From Enoplolaimus lenunculus (lineage: Eukaryota > Nematoda > Enoplea > Enoplida > Thoracostomopsidae), in NCBI GenBank assembly GCA_030248215.1, contig JASANG010002174.1, forward strand, positions 124,001 to 188,000: a stretch of DNA of 64,000 nucleotides, given 5' to 3'. Positions 12,507-24,910 of the stretch are shown here, piece by piece; the stretch's first letter is position 1; the number at the start of each line of letters is the position of its first letter. The translations under genes were made by a program, and so were the position numbers. The notes beneath the pieces are model-generated. The model made no database searches. It was given only the letters and a program-made list of their open reading frames with translations, and had not been told where the DNA came from.

Positions 12507-15500
12507 CTAAGACATGAACTTTTGCTGGCAGTACCGAAACCCAAGTTCATTGTACGCTTTGCGACTGACAAGCATTTCGGGAAACAAATCGCTTCGTGTC
12601 AATTCGGCACCTCCACGCCATGAGTTCACAATTGGACATTTCGGCATTGTGATGTTAACATCATATTCTCTAGGACATGATGAGCGAACCTGAAAAACCA
12701 AGCCGCATATATATAGTTGCAATGCTGTTCGGTAATTTTCAATGGTTCGTAAACGCTAAAATGCCAAAATACTATTTGCGTTTGAAATAAAACGTACAGT
12801 GTCGTTATATTCTAAAACGTCCATAGTTAATGAAACCAAAACGAAAAACTAAGTGTTAACAAAAACAAATAAATACGACAGTCTTTCAGAAAAAATCCTT
12901 TCAGTGTTATAAACCAAAACAATAATAACAATAAATTTTATGATCGATAGTTCATCCTGCAAAGTGCGTAGTATTGTGAGACTACACTGCGCTGCGCGTT
13001 CAATATACAGTGGGACGAGTAAAGATTACTTATATCTACATAATATATACCTCAGTTTCGAGACGCCGTTTAAATCCTTTGAACAGACAACTGCCACCGG
13101 TCAGGACAATGTTTGCATAGAAATGTGGTTGTAAAACAGCTGGACACTGGCTAATTGCATGAACAATAGCTTCAGCAATGCCCATTTGACTAATGCCAAC
13201 GTCTGAGGGATGAAACAGCAACTCAGGTACCGTGAATCGTTCGTTTGCCAGTTTGATGGTCTAATAATGAAAAATGGGAAAATGTTACCTTTGAGAAATT
13301 AAGAAACTAAATAGGTACGTAAAATAACATACGGCAGTGAAATATTACAAATAATTTTCTGAAACGAACAACATTAACTAAAATGTTTCACGGCGAGATT
13401 AGGTCTGAGAAAAACAACTTTACCTGCTCTTCGCCTTGAGCTGAATGGCCAATAGGCATTCGCATGAATCCACGCTGAATTTCGTTGTAATCTGGCAAAA
13501 CGTATTCACGTAAAATTGTATTTTGTTCACAATGTTTGTGCCTGAAAAACGCCGCAGCAACAAAAAGTAAAGTCTATTACATACTGCTACTAGTTTATAA
13601 CCAAAAAGTACTTATATAATAACATTTCGCCTTATGTCCACTGAACATTGTTGATGTGTAGTACATTTTGGTGTATGTTGAAAAAATGTTAAACTATACA
13701 ATTGCAAAAGAAACACTTCCGACTAGAATTCATGTGTTGTCGTCCAACTGAGTGTGCACGTTTTAGACACATTAAATCTAGAATACCAACAGAAATTGCG
13801 TACATTCTGTCATATTCTAGCATAATCATATAATGAAGGTTTAAACGTGTTCGAACTACAGGAATCTCTCTTGGGACGCTGAAGCTAGTAAAATTTTGTG
13901 ACTAATGGGACTTTGTTAAGCGGTAGCAGGCCCCAACTAGCCAAACTGTAGGTATCTGCGATAAAATAACCAAGGCATAATAAGTAAGTATATTTTGAGC
14001 ACAGTGGCAGCATTGGCAAATTAAAACATCTTTTTGTTCATAACAATGAATGAGTTTGGTTACTTGCAGCTTTTCATGTCGGCTTCGAAGTTCTCCGAAA
14101 CGTAGCAGCAATCTTCTTTGCACTGGTTGATTACATACGTTTCGTCAAGCACATGTAATTGTCTGCAAAACGGTAGCATGCTTATTACAAGTTAACCAAG
14201 TGTAATCCGAACTATTATAAAGTAATATAAAACTCAAGGTGAATTGGTACATGTATTATCGACGGGTTTCTTTTCACCAAGTTACAAACACCACACTAGC
14301 TTTTGTAAAAGAAAAATTGCGCAGTTAATTATGAAGTTGCACAAATCAATGTACAATGCTCCGTCAATATGAAACCAGTTAGCAGATGTTATATTAGTGT
14401 GCAATCTGCTCGCGTCTACTTATGAAACCAACCTGTACGAGATAATTTCCTTCAAATGATTAGTGAGCGCTTTGCCACCCATGTCAATTCTAAGCGTGAG
14501 ATGTTTAATTTGCCTGCCTGAAAAATATCTTAAGCGTACAACATCTCCAAGTGTAACACAAACTATATGTGTATATTGAATTATCTTAGCTTAAATATTG
14601 CTATGCGCATCGGTCTTTTCGGTGATCTCCCTAGCCGGTATTTGTACAAAAAGGCTGAATTTTTATAATTTAGGCTATTTGAGCTTCTCATGACCCCCTG
14701 ATCATTCCACACACAAATTTGAATTTTGAAAAATTCGACTTTGAGGTCCCAAGGCCCGTACCCCGCTTGGAACCCAGAAATTTATTTGTCAAAAAGTTAA
14801 ACAGTTAAAATTTCCACAGTCAGAATTCTGGTTAACGAGTTATCAGGAGGCGTGCCTTCGGCTCCGGCAAAAAATCGACCAGGCTCCGGTTAAACTTTTA
14901 CGGGAGGTACCCGCCATTTCGGTAGTGATATGTTGCATAGTCTTACAAAATGTTTCTGTTTGACGCGTTTCGATTTAACTTTTGAAATAGTTTTGCGGAA
15001 AAACTTGCCGAGATTTCGTAAAAAAATAAACGTCAAACAACGATTTAACAACACATTACAGATATTTGCTAAAATTAACAAAGTAAACATCTTTTTGCTA
15101 CCTAATTTCGCCTCATATTCGGTTTCACATCCGGCTCCGGCTAATTTTGTTGACTTCTGCCTTCGGTGTTTTTCACCTCCGGTAGCACCCTGGCGCGCTG
15201 CCAAGGATTTTGGGACGGCGCTAAATCAGTTATTTGACCATACTTGCTATCCAGACGTCTGATTGCAAAGATATTAACAACATTATTCAACTCAGCTCTG
15301 ACAGCTGCGTCAAATGGCGTATAAGTTGTCTAAGTTTTTGACCAAAAATTTTTGGAGACCTTGGGTCCTGAAAAATAGAATTTTTCTAAAATTCGCACTT
15401 TGGCGTTTGATGATCAAGGGAGGTGATGAGAAGCTGACAAATATACTGAAATTTTCAAAATAGAACCATTTTTGGGAAAACGCTGGCTGCGGGGATAACA

Positions 15501-17682
15501 GAAAAGACGCCTATGAATTGCACGCAATGTACGTACGTATGTATGTATGTAATGACGGCGGCGGTAACAAAAGAAATTATACACAAGAATAATTTCGGTG
15601 CTGGGGCATGGCCGCTGTTACATATATTGTACGTATACTTGAGATTTTTAATACAGCAGGGCACACAGACCTTTATAACTTGCACAAATTTTGGGAAATA
15701 CACTCATTTTCCACTGGAAACGTCTGTTATCATAATATACCTCTGAAAAACGGCACGATATGCGTAAAAGAGTATCCGCTATCAACAATCAAGGTACACT
15801 GGCGTTCCACTGTTTCCGAATCACTTGAATTGCAAACATATTGATACATCGAAAGCATTGCAGGATTGACTCGCAAGACGGCATTAAATTCGTATTCTTC
15901 GAAAAATATTTCGTCTAACGTTTCTTGAATACTTGTGAAATTGAAATACGGCTCGGTAAATACTAAAGACGTCTCGTTAAACGCGACCTAAACATAAAAT
16001 AATTTATAAAAGCACGGACCCAGCATGTATAATAAAGCGAGCAAAATAAAAGTTTTTGTTATATGATCTTTTCGGTGCTGATATTTGTGCTATGATCGCT
16101 TCAGATTTTTAGTACAATAATTTAAAAACTAATTTTAGTGAAAAAACAGTTTCTTACGTTCGTCACGTTTGAAATCCGTGAGAAAATGAACCTGCAAATT
16201 TATCGTACAACAAAAAATCTATTTATTCGCCAAAACAAAACAAAATATCAACCTTGAAAACTTCTTTTCCAAACACATGATCCCAGATTCGCCTCTGCAC
16301 ATCCCAGTTTACCAAGTATCCCTAAAACGTTAAAAAATTTCTAGCAACCAATATTATCATATCTTAAAAAAATTGACGAACAAAGCACAATAGCCAAATA
16401 ATAAACAACGTTAAAAGATATTGTTCGACTAAAGCTTTATATAATAGCAATTCCCCAATGTAACAAGCGTTGTATACGAAACTGAAAGTACTATTATGTC
16501 ATACAACACGTTCCATTGATAAAAAGAATCAGATAACGTAGGCCAATTTGCTATTCAGGTCAATTACGAATTGGTACAGACCGGTATGTGTTATTGAGAG
16601 CAAAATAACAGTTCAGCGTAGGCCAAACAGCAATTGTGAAATATATTTGCATAACAATATAGTGCCAACACGTATTGGTCATCGGTAGTGCTTCTGATCA
16701 TATAATTAACGCGAAATTTCTATTTGGAATAAAAATAGATTAACCTAAATAGCAATTTGGTACATGACATATATATGCAACAAAATGGTACTTAAATATA
16801 ACGGCCCGCAAAAATAACATGACACTGGTGAATAACATTCACAAAATGCCAAACACTAGCTAACGTCAGATAATGAATGCATACTTTTTGAAAAGGCAGC
16901 ATATAAAACAATCCAGAGTAATCTTTTAACAAATCGATTTGATTGCCTACGAACACTCGTTTTCTTTCATTCTTGCTTTTCACAATGGCATTCGAAATAA
17001 TCCTAAAATTAAAAACAGAACTTAATCTCACAATGCTGCTGAGGAAACATGGATTGCATAAGGGCCGATATATTATGTTCCGGGCTCATCAAACTCTGTG
17101 GTGCATCACGTGCCACTTACAAACTTGTGAAAGTCAAATTTTGATCACTAAGCTGAATCAGAGCACTGCAAAAAATGTCTTCGATACCAGTATGTATACT
17201 TATTGAATAGGACAGAAGCTGTGCTGCTGAGCAGGGTGTAAACGGATATTGAAAATAACGAAAACGGGTAGTGATCGAAATAATGGCAACGGAAGTATAT
17301 AAATTTCAAAAACGTTTTATTTTTCTGCCAACATCTATAATGAAAAATTACGAGAAATTTACGTATTTTATAACCAATTTTTAACGTAAACATAAACGAA
17401 TTTCCGGTATTTCTATAACGGAAACGGATATCCGGTTACACTCTGCTGCTGAGTGAGCAGTATATAGTACTTAACTGTTCAGTACAAGTAGAGGTGTGGC
17501 GTAATAAATAGATCTGATTGCGAGATGTTGATAGTAACATATTCAAGAGTAAACTAAAACGTAACAATCATCTGGTTAATATGTTTAACAGCATATACTT
17601 GCCGTGGCGCTGAATCTTTTGAATACCCAATTTTGATGCTGCAACCACCGTTGTCGACAACCAGAGTTTTGCTTGCAACCAT
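12507..17682 (-). CDS. ACTR6: Actin-related protein 6 (SWR1/SRCAP complex subunit)
   Basis: Nine minus-strand exons: 17603-17682, 16885-17002, 16253-16321, 15741-15987, 14433-14517, 14064-14162, 13424-13541, 13051-13260 and 12507-12689. They give 402 aa; human ARP6 is 396. Family landmarks appear in order: LVVDNGGCSIKIGYS, SGLFYMLPFQKGYLVNWDVQ, FTEPYFNFTSIQE, VDSGYSFTHIVPF, MGGKALTNHLKEIISYRQLH, VLPDYNEIQRGF, LANERFTVPELLFHPSDVG, IVLTGGSCLFKGF and the C-terminal NELGFRYCQQKF. ARP6 acts in the nucleus in the remodeller that deposits H2A.Z. The first intron only keeps frame if its donor is GC (CCACG|GCAAGT), so a GC-AG intron is inferred. Intron 1 holds a hAT-like MITE and intron 4 a 900-bp inverted-repeat element. 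Confidence 0.95.
14611..15510. mobile_element. Long inverted-repeat element in ACTR6 intron 4
   Basis: The two ends, about 150 bp each, are imperfect inverted repeats. GAGCTTCTCATGACCCCCTG at the left pairs with CAGCTTCTCATCACCTCCCT from the reverse-complemented right, and both continue to TCCCAAGG-like words. GTCTTTTC marks both outer edges. The centre holds open frames of 104-110 codons on both strands with no recognisable domain. Fragments similar to the centre occur at about 11340-11470 and possibly 45300-45380. No target duplication is clear, so the superfamily is unassigned. Confidence 0.55.
17232..17445. mobile_element. hAT-like MITE (CAG-GTGTAA ends), copy 2 (ACTR6 intron 1)
   Basis: A 214-bp element from CAGGGTGTAAACGGATATTG to GATATCCGGTTACACTCTG, with clear terminal inverted repeats. 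A perfect 8-bp duplication CTGCTGAG flanks it (17224-17231 and 17446-17453), the signature of hAT insertion. It sits within ACTR6 intron 1 and leaves both splice sites untouched. Confidence 0.85.
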
Positions 17683-19045
17683 ATTTTATCAGTAAGTTAG
17701 AACATTTTAATTAAATCAATGACTGAATCGCTCAACAGCAATTAGAATAACAATATGAAACAAATTACGGTCCGTCATCGTTATATTATCTAAGTTAACG
17801 TAAAGCAAAATCCTTCGAACCATACAACACCCTTGAGTTCTTGATACGTTTATACTGAATACTTCGGAATATATTGTATAGCACGTTCACCACAAAATAG
17901 CCAGCAACATAAGACATGCCTACGGATACGATGCTATGCTCCAGAGGTTCTGAAGTTTAGGGATCGAGCTATTTGCTTAAATATCAGGGATCGAGCTATT
18001 TGCTTAAATAATGTCTTTTAATGGATTTCATTATATCTATAACAACCATTCAAATGCAAGTTCAAAACAGTGATTGTAACATAGGTCTACCTGCATTATG
18101 CGCTCCAGTTTGCATTTCAGATAAATTGTCAAATTATGTTTAATTTCGTACGCATACACGACTGTAAATAACACTTCGCAAATGGGAAGTGAAGTTCACA
18201 TTTTACATTCCACCAATTTTTTACACTAAGCGAATAAAGATGAACAGAAAAACGCCTAGGTTGCATCGGGTTACATTGTATGGAAACTGTTGATCGCACA
18301 TTTATGTTAACATCTGTCGCTCAATAACATCAGAGAACAGTCGCATAATAAATGCTGATACTTTTAATAAAAAATGTCACAAAAGTACAGGAAACGGCAA
18401 GGTTCATGAGTATGTCTACAATAAATATATCTCAGAAGCAAAGGCTAATGGAAAATCAAAAGTATTTGCATTCCAGTAGTTGTTTAGGCTGCCCCGAACA
18501 GCAATTGCCGTTTGGGACGAACCCAGTTGCCACCTGGGGCAAATAGCTGTTTGGGGCACGACACATATACAGAAACTCTTCGATTTAGACGAAAAATAAC
18601 GAAATTTATCTAACCTTAAAAAAATTTAAGTGCTGAAACTAATTTTGAAAATTCCAGTCAATGTGTTGGCAGAAAAATAAACCATCTTTTATATTTTAAT
18701 ATCAGTTTCCCGTATACACTTGTCTATATAAAAATCGTCATGGTGCACTCGGTGTAGTATATTTACAGATGTTAAAATTCGTACAATGCTAAAACATTAT
18801 TTATGATTAACAGAATACAGGACACTGTCCCTACGGCAGGCTTGTAGGCACTGGTAAAGAAAAGTGAAAGTGTTACACATTTTCACTTTGTTCTTTGACA
18901 AATATATATATGCTGTCAAATATGCGCTGTTATCATGAAAATTAATATTTAAAAAGAAGTAATTTAGTTTCATTTATGAGTAGTGATCTGAAGCAACTGC
19001 GATTTTACTGCAGCTAAGGCACACGTTCGTATGCTTGTGATACTG
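17683..19045. other. Intergenic region between UMPS 3' end and ACTR6 5' end
   Basis: Both flanking genes lie on the minus strand, so this holds the ACTR6 promoter and the UMPS 3' region. The only structure I noticed is a short tandem duplication at about 17952-18009 (GGATCGAGCTATTTGC twice, about 34-bp period) and a GC-richer patch with GTTTGGG words at 18495-18560. No further gene seen. Confidence 0.55.
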
Positions 19046-22000
19046 CTATGAATGAAACTGTTCGCTGTAAAGTTTCCAAGAAATATCTTTGTAATTATGT
19101 ACCGCTTCTGAAACGTTACAAGCTGAAGTAATTCCTCGACCCACAATCAAAATGTCTATACGATCTCTGATAATCGCATCTGACGGTGAACGCCAGTTTT
19201 GTCCTAGACCATCATTAGAACTTTGCAAATGAACACCTGAAATTCGGTAAACTAAAACAAACAAAGCCATAAAATAGAAAATGTCTAAGCAATGTCGCAA
19301 TCTCGCGTACTGGGCGAGTTCACTACTCTATAAATGTACCAAATCTTAATTAGTGTTAATATCTCGAAGCTCAGTTGCATTCCGGTCGACGAATGCGAAA
19401 ATCCATCACCAAAGGACGTGTCACTCAAAAAATTGTGTTATGCGCTAAAAACTTTTCATTCATCAATCCGTCCCTGATAACATTACCGCTTTCGGCTGTG
19501 TACTTAGTTTCTTTTAAGATCACCTCTTCTTCGGTTCAATACGTCAATTCGAAATTTCCAATAGGTTGAAATTCAAAAATCTACGCTTGAGTTAACAATC
19601 AGATAAAGTTTTGACCGATTGTCTAACACAAGAAGGACCTGCTGAGAAAACGCGGTTTACTCTGAAGCTGAAAATCTATTTGTCGTTGCACTAGCACAGG
19701 TGGCAGGAAACTCTGACTAAAAATAATTACAATAAGAACGGTTTTGTAGTAAAAAGTTAAAAAATTAACAAAATATTAACAAACCTGGTGAGATGTACAG
19801 CAATCCATCATTTCCCGAACGCTTCTGGCAGATAACACCAGCAACACAATCTTCATTTTTCTCAGCCAATTGAATTGTACCTTAAATTGTAAGAGCTTCA
19901 AATTTTACCTTAAATTTCATAATTAAAATAAAGAAACCGATAAATTTAACTTTAATTAGGTACAAAACGTGACAATGAATCTTAGGAGATACCTAATATT
20001 TTTAATATGCGATACGTTCTTCATAACAACCAATCCCATAAATTTGAAAATCGAAACAACAAACCAACTAAAGCGGAAACCAAACTGAAAAGAGCCTACT
20101 TTATTGAAAGAATATACGGAATCCAATGTTTTACAGAAAACTAAACTTAGTAAACTATTGAGAACAATATGTTCTGCTGTCATGGAAACTTCGAACAATG
20201 TAAAATACAAAACTAACTTCGGTAATAATCGTCAGTTGAAGATACTACACTATCGGTACTCATTTCAGCTATTAATAGCAACGCAGTGTTTTTGATATTA
20301 CAACCCTAAAACCATAACATAGTACGGCCAGTACACTTAAAATACGATACTTAGGGTTTTCAAAAAATGGAATGTGTGAACAGTCAATTTAATATGACAC
20401 TTCATAAAAATAAACGCAAATGCAAAAACCTATAAACATAAAGCTAGGCCAGCAAACATACAAATTATTGTGAACTAAACTATTTCACCATTGCTAAGCT
20501 TAATTATTGGCAAACCTTTTTAAATCCATCAATGACACTCTGACCCGGAAGTGCGTGAGCAGTTAGAACATTTGCCCAATTTGCTACAGAATACGCAGAA
20601 TTCATGATTTGAAGTGATACCGTGTTACCCGTATCGGCATATTTTCTAAAAAGAATTCGGCACTTCTTTTAAATCATTCGGAAATAATTACATTTTCCAT
20701 AAAAAACAAGCGTATTATATACAGCTCAGAACTTCACACAACATCATAAAACTCTTTGTTAGCTAAAAATATGAAAAAACAACAAAACGGCCATCCTCCA
20801 GTCACGGACAGAATTCAATGGAACCGCGATCGCAAACCAAACGCAGTTCGACTAGAATACGTGATGGCGATCGATCGCAAACTCAATTTACGTAGACACA
20901 AAAACCGCGGTTGCGCACTTAATTTCGTGGTTATACATTATACACAGTTAAAATTGTGGTTATATACGAAGCTAAACTTGCGGTTACAAACGCGGTTAAA
21001 ATAGCAGATATAAACACGGCTGAAACCGGGACTGCAAACGCAATTAAAACCGTAACAAAAACTCAGACGTGGCTACAAAACTGCAACCGCAGTGGATGCA
21101 ATCGTAGTTTCTGTGCATTTAATTCTGTCCGTGTAACAGAAATATAATTTGTTACCTGTCTTCGAACATCAAAAAATTTTCCTTTTGAGCCAAAGAAATA
21201 AGTTGTTCATAAAAATCATTGTTGAAATCTTTAATTATGTCCGAGTGCAACTTTATCATACAAACGTGTCGTCCGACATTCGTCACAATCTAAAAAGCAA
21301 AAACCTAATATGTGAAGAAGATAAACTGAAGACATATACGCACTATGTAGTGTTGCATTTTATTTTGATAGAATATCTATGAGTTAAAGTTGCGCTATAC
21401 CTTTGTTGAAGTCCGGTGCCGTTCGTACATCCGTACGGCGCCGTCCGTCACCGTGCGTCACCCATACGGCACCGTCCGTTACCCGTACAGCGCCGTCCAT
21501 TGCTGTGCATCACCTCACGGCACCGTCCGTAACACGTACGGTCGTACGCTGGCGACGGACGGCGTCGAACAGCGCCGCACGACAAGTATAGCGCAATCCT
21601 TACAATGAAACAACCAAAACAATGTGTGAGCTACCCAAATTATTAACGTTGTAAACATTACCAACACTGGACTCTTCTCTTATACATAAACACATAAACG
21701 CCAATATTAATTTGTGTTTTCGCTTACTTCTAAAACCTCACTGATAGTCGTTTTATCTATCGCGACGCATATATTGGTCTCTTTGTCGCACATGATTCGA
21801 AACAACTTTTTGGCAACTGGATGGCTGAGCTTTTTCCCACGTTGTATGAGCGAAACATTCTACAGAAAAGGTACCCATACCAGCGTTTGTAAGTTATGCT
21901 ACGCCGTTTGGTTTATTTAATATCTGTACTAAATCAAAACCAGAGTCTTCTGTAGTAAAGTTATACTACATTTCCTATTTTGGTTTTTCAAAACACAAGA

Positions 22001-24910
22001 ACTAAATTTTTTACATCACATAATTTGACAACTTTAAGAATTCAAACTATGCGCGTAGTCAAAAATTCTTAAATATTTCATTACAAATAATCTCATTATG
22101 ACTGCATTGCACAAGTATATGCAACTTACATTTTTCTCACCGGCATATTACACTGCATAGTTAAGCAATGTGTTATGAATATAAGCAAATCAGCGTCACA
22201 GATTGTACAGCTACAAGATACTCCATTCATCTATGGGGCTGGGTTACTTACTTGTTTTTCTGAAGTACCATTTGAAACATTGCTTGAAGCTTTATTGTTT
22301 CGACGATCGTTATCCAGGAAATCTGCTACTGCTAGTGACAGATCTCTCGAAATTTTGGTCTCCGATTCCAAGACAGTCATGATTGAAGACAAATTGGTCA
22401 CACTAGATACACCAACCGCAACAACATTAATATAAATTTCATTAAAGTACGTACTATGGTGATTTAACAATGTGAAATTGCACATGTAAAATTCAGAAAC
22501 GGCTGACTGCTTGTCTTCTACATAGCCCGAACTCGGGTCTCTAACAAACAACAAATTAATCAAGTAGGCACACCTAATTAAACGAATCCCATGCTTCGCT
22601 AAGTTATCTAAAGCTCCTTGTTCTCTGTCGACCAAAACCAACGCACCGACAACATGCAGGTCATGTCTTTGAAGTTTCTGAAATACATCGTTACTGCAAG
22701 CAAAAATAGTTTATTTATTCTACAAAACCGAATGACCCCTGAAAACAAAAAACATATATCCCAGGTAAGTGTGGTTTTCTTCACAAGTGTGTTATATAAA
22801 AATTTTAGCTTTCATTAAAACTTCACGCAAACCGAGTCATCGCCGGTTACGAGTGCTAGAAACGACAGACCTGTGCAGCTTCAATCACACTATTTCCCGT
22901 TGTAACAACATCTTCAATCAGTAGAACCTGATCACCAGGCTTGTAAACTCCTTCGATTAACTTCTTGCCGCCATGTGTTTTTGCCGCATCCCGCATTAGC
23001 AGACACGGTACATCGCAGAGGACACCGATCGTCTAAACACAAATTTATCAGCCTATAACCAGATAATGTACAAGCACTGAACCACAGTACGACGGGAAGA
23101 GCCCTAAAATTTCCGAAAATTTTTAAACTGTTATAACTTCGCAGTAAAATAGATATTATAGTAATGATCTCAATGTCAAACAAAACGACAAGATTAGCAC
23201 TATTCAGTATAACAAAGCGCGATATGCTTTAGTAAGATTTGCAAACAATGAAGTCTCGACAGGAAAACACTTGCAAAAACAATTCATGATATTTTTGCTA
23301 TGCGTTTTAATTTTCAGCCGTATAGCTGCTGTGTAATAGATAAAAGAATTTATATCACGTTTGACGTTACTCACACAAAACATCACTTAACAAACTATAA
23401 TATCACCATTATGCAACAGTGGGGGTTCGCTGCTTGGGCCCAAACTTATCAATCCCCCAACATAAATTGTTCACCAGTTAGTTGTGATATGCGTATATAT
23501 TTGATTTCCGAATCCGTACATTGATTTTGTAAAATCCCTTCACTGATACAAAAATATTGCATAAAATTAAACCTAGTCGTTCCACATAACTTTAGCTCAT
23601 TCAAACAAAGACTGAGATCCAGAACAACAAGTACCGAAATATTTTGAAAAATATTTCAGTATGTTCCAACCAGTGTGCAATCGGAATTCCGATTCCCATT
23701 AAAATTCCGATTCAAAACAAGTTGCGATTCTGATTGCACAATCAATCGAATGGGGATTCTGACATTTTAATTGTAGGCCTACTTATTGTGATATGTTAAG
23801 CTCAATAATTGGATGTAGTTTAGTTTTACAGAACCAAAAATTGGTTGCCAGTTTGTTCATGCGATTTTTTTGAGAATTGTTGCCAACCAACAGACACCCT
23901 AAATCAATATATATTATACTTAATAAAAATTACACGTATAATCGCAAAATTTGTAGTTCCGATTACGCTATCATTTCAATATAAATTTGCTATTCCGATC
24001 CCGGTATAATCCAGTTCCGCTTTGCACCATGTTTCCAACTCAATTTTGAAAAAAGCTTCCTGGATTCAGTTATTTCAAAACTGAATCACGATCCAACTAC
24101 CAACCTTCAGTTTTTGCTGAATCTGAAACCAAATCCAAACTTTGTTTGTTGCCCTGCTTGTTATGTCTGAATTACTCCGGGAAACCCATTGTAAAGGTAG
24201 AAAATCTTTGTTTTCAATCTGGGACACAGAGAAGTAATGAAAATTTAATGTCCGACTGCAGTGCTAAGATATACATTTCGATAGACCACGTATATAAACA
24301 GATACTTACTGTTGACAGCGGCCAAGCGCCATATGGTACACCGCATACGTGACTAAATTTGTCACACATGTTTTGGTTTTCCAAAGTTTGCCAACATTGG
24401 AGTGCCGCCGATTTCTGAACATACCGAACTAATTGCATTAAAAGATGTAACACAACTGTAGCTTTATTTGATATTCATACAGGGTCAGAATTCATGAGAA
24501 CATTAGCATCTCAACAATATATATTTGAAATCTAAGATTGAACTACCTAAGCTAACTGCAATTTTTTATTGTAAACCTAAACTAAAAATTAACACCTGCG
24601 CAGGTTAAGGTGCCCTACCTCAAGTTCGCCGCCAGCCAATCAAATGTGGCAGCTCTCACTACAGTATATGTATAATTAAATCCAAATTATACACCCTCAT
24701 TAGCCATTTTTTAAAAACGGTGACACTAGCAATATACCCGTGTGTTCAATCAACAAAATAGATTACCAAAACACTTGGATATGACGAAAGACGTCTCATA
24801 TCTACGTATACTGGAGAAATTTTTCCGGACTTCAAAACAAATTCTCCAAATTCAACAACTTTGGTGTGTTCGAATAAGCTCACTATCAAGGCATTTAAGC
24901 TAGACGACAT
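19046..24910 (-). CDS. UMPS: Uridine 5'-monophosphate synthase (OPRT-OMPDC fusion)
   Basis: Eleven minus-strand exons: about 24775-24910, 24310-24428 (or to 24455), 22871-23032, 22574-22677, 22252-22402, 21728-21859, 21156-21289, 20516-20645, 20218-20305, 19785-19880 and 19046-19236. With the shorter second exon the protein is 480 aa, the same length as human UMPS. The N-terminal half is orotate phosphoribosyltransferase: [31 protein letters not shown] and the PRPP loop [12 protein letters not shown] (about residue 121-132). The C-terminal half is OMP decarboxylase: [13 protein letters not shown], the catalytic [30 protein letters not shown] and DILIVGRGI. It carries out the last two steps of de novo UMP synthesis in the cytosol. 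The exon 1/2 junction is the one uncertain splice. Confidence 0.95.
20803..21133. mobile_element. Inverted-repeat element in UMPS intron 7
   Basis: CACGGACAGAATTCAATG at the left matches the reverse complement of the right end, CACGGACAGAATTAAATG. The 331-bp element fills most of the 510-bp intron. The interior is rich in ACCGCG/GCGGTT words. No clean target duplication is visible. A similar CACCGACAGAATCAAATT word occurs at about 34600. Confidence 0.5.
21412..21580. repeat. GC-rich minisatellite in UMPS intron 6
   Basis: Irregular tandem copies of a GTACGGCGCCGTCCGT-like word, spaced at about 20-30 bp, alternate with CACC/TACC links. The patch is strikingly GC-rich against the AT-rich surroundings and much of it is self-complementary (ACGGCGCCGT). 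Short apparent open frames here are by-products of the repeat. Confidence 0.65.
23671..24031. mobile_element. hAT-like MITE (CAGTGTGCAA ends) in UMPS intron 2
   Basis: A 361-bp element starts CAGTGTGCAATCGGAATTCC and ends CCGCTTTGCACCATG, forming inverted repeats. Flanks GTTCCAAC / TTTCCAAC match at 7 of 8 positions. The ATTCCGAT-rich ends resemble those at 30998 and 36187. Non-coding. Confidence 0.75.

Noticed and set aside
14890-15262. Overlapping 104- and 110-codon frames on opposite strands
   Set aside because: They lie in the centre of a repeat element within an ACTR6 intron, mirror each other's coordinates and have no recognisable domain.
20010-20210. 84-codon minus-strand frame as the missing UMPS exon
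   Set aside because: The true exon, with LLLIAEMS, is at 20218-20305 and fits both phases; this frame has no similarity to OMP decarboxylase.
22231-22641. Single 136-codon frame as one exon
   Set aside because: It fuses two real UMPS exons (22574-22677 and 22252-22402) through the intron between them; conservation with human UMPS requires the intron to be removed.
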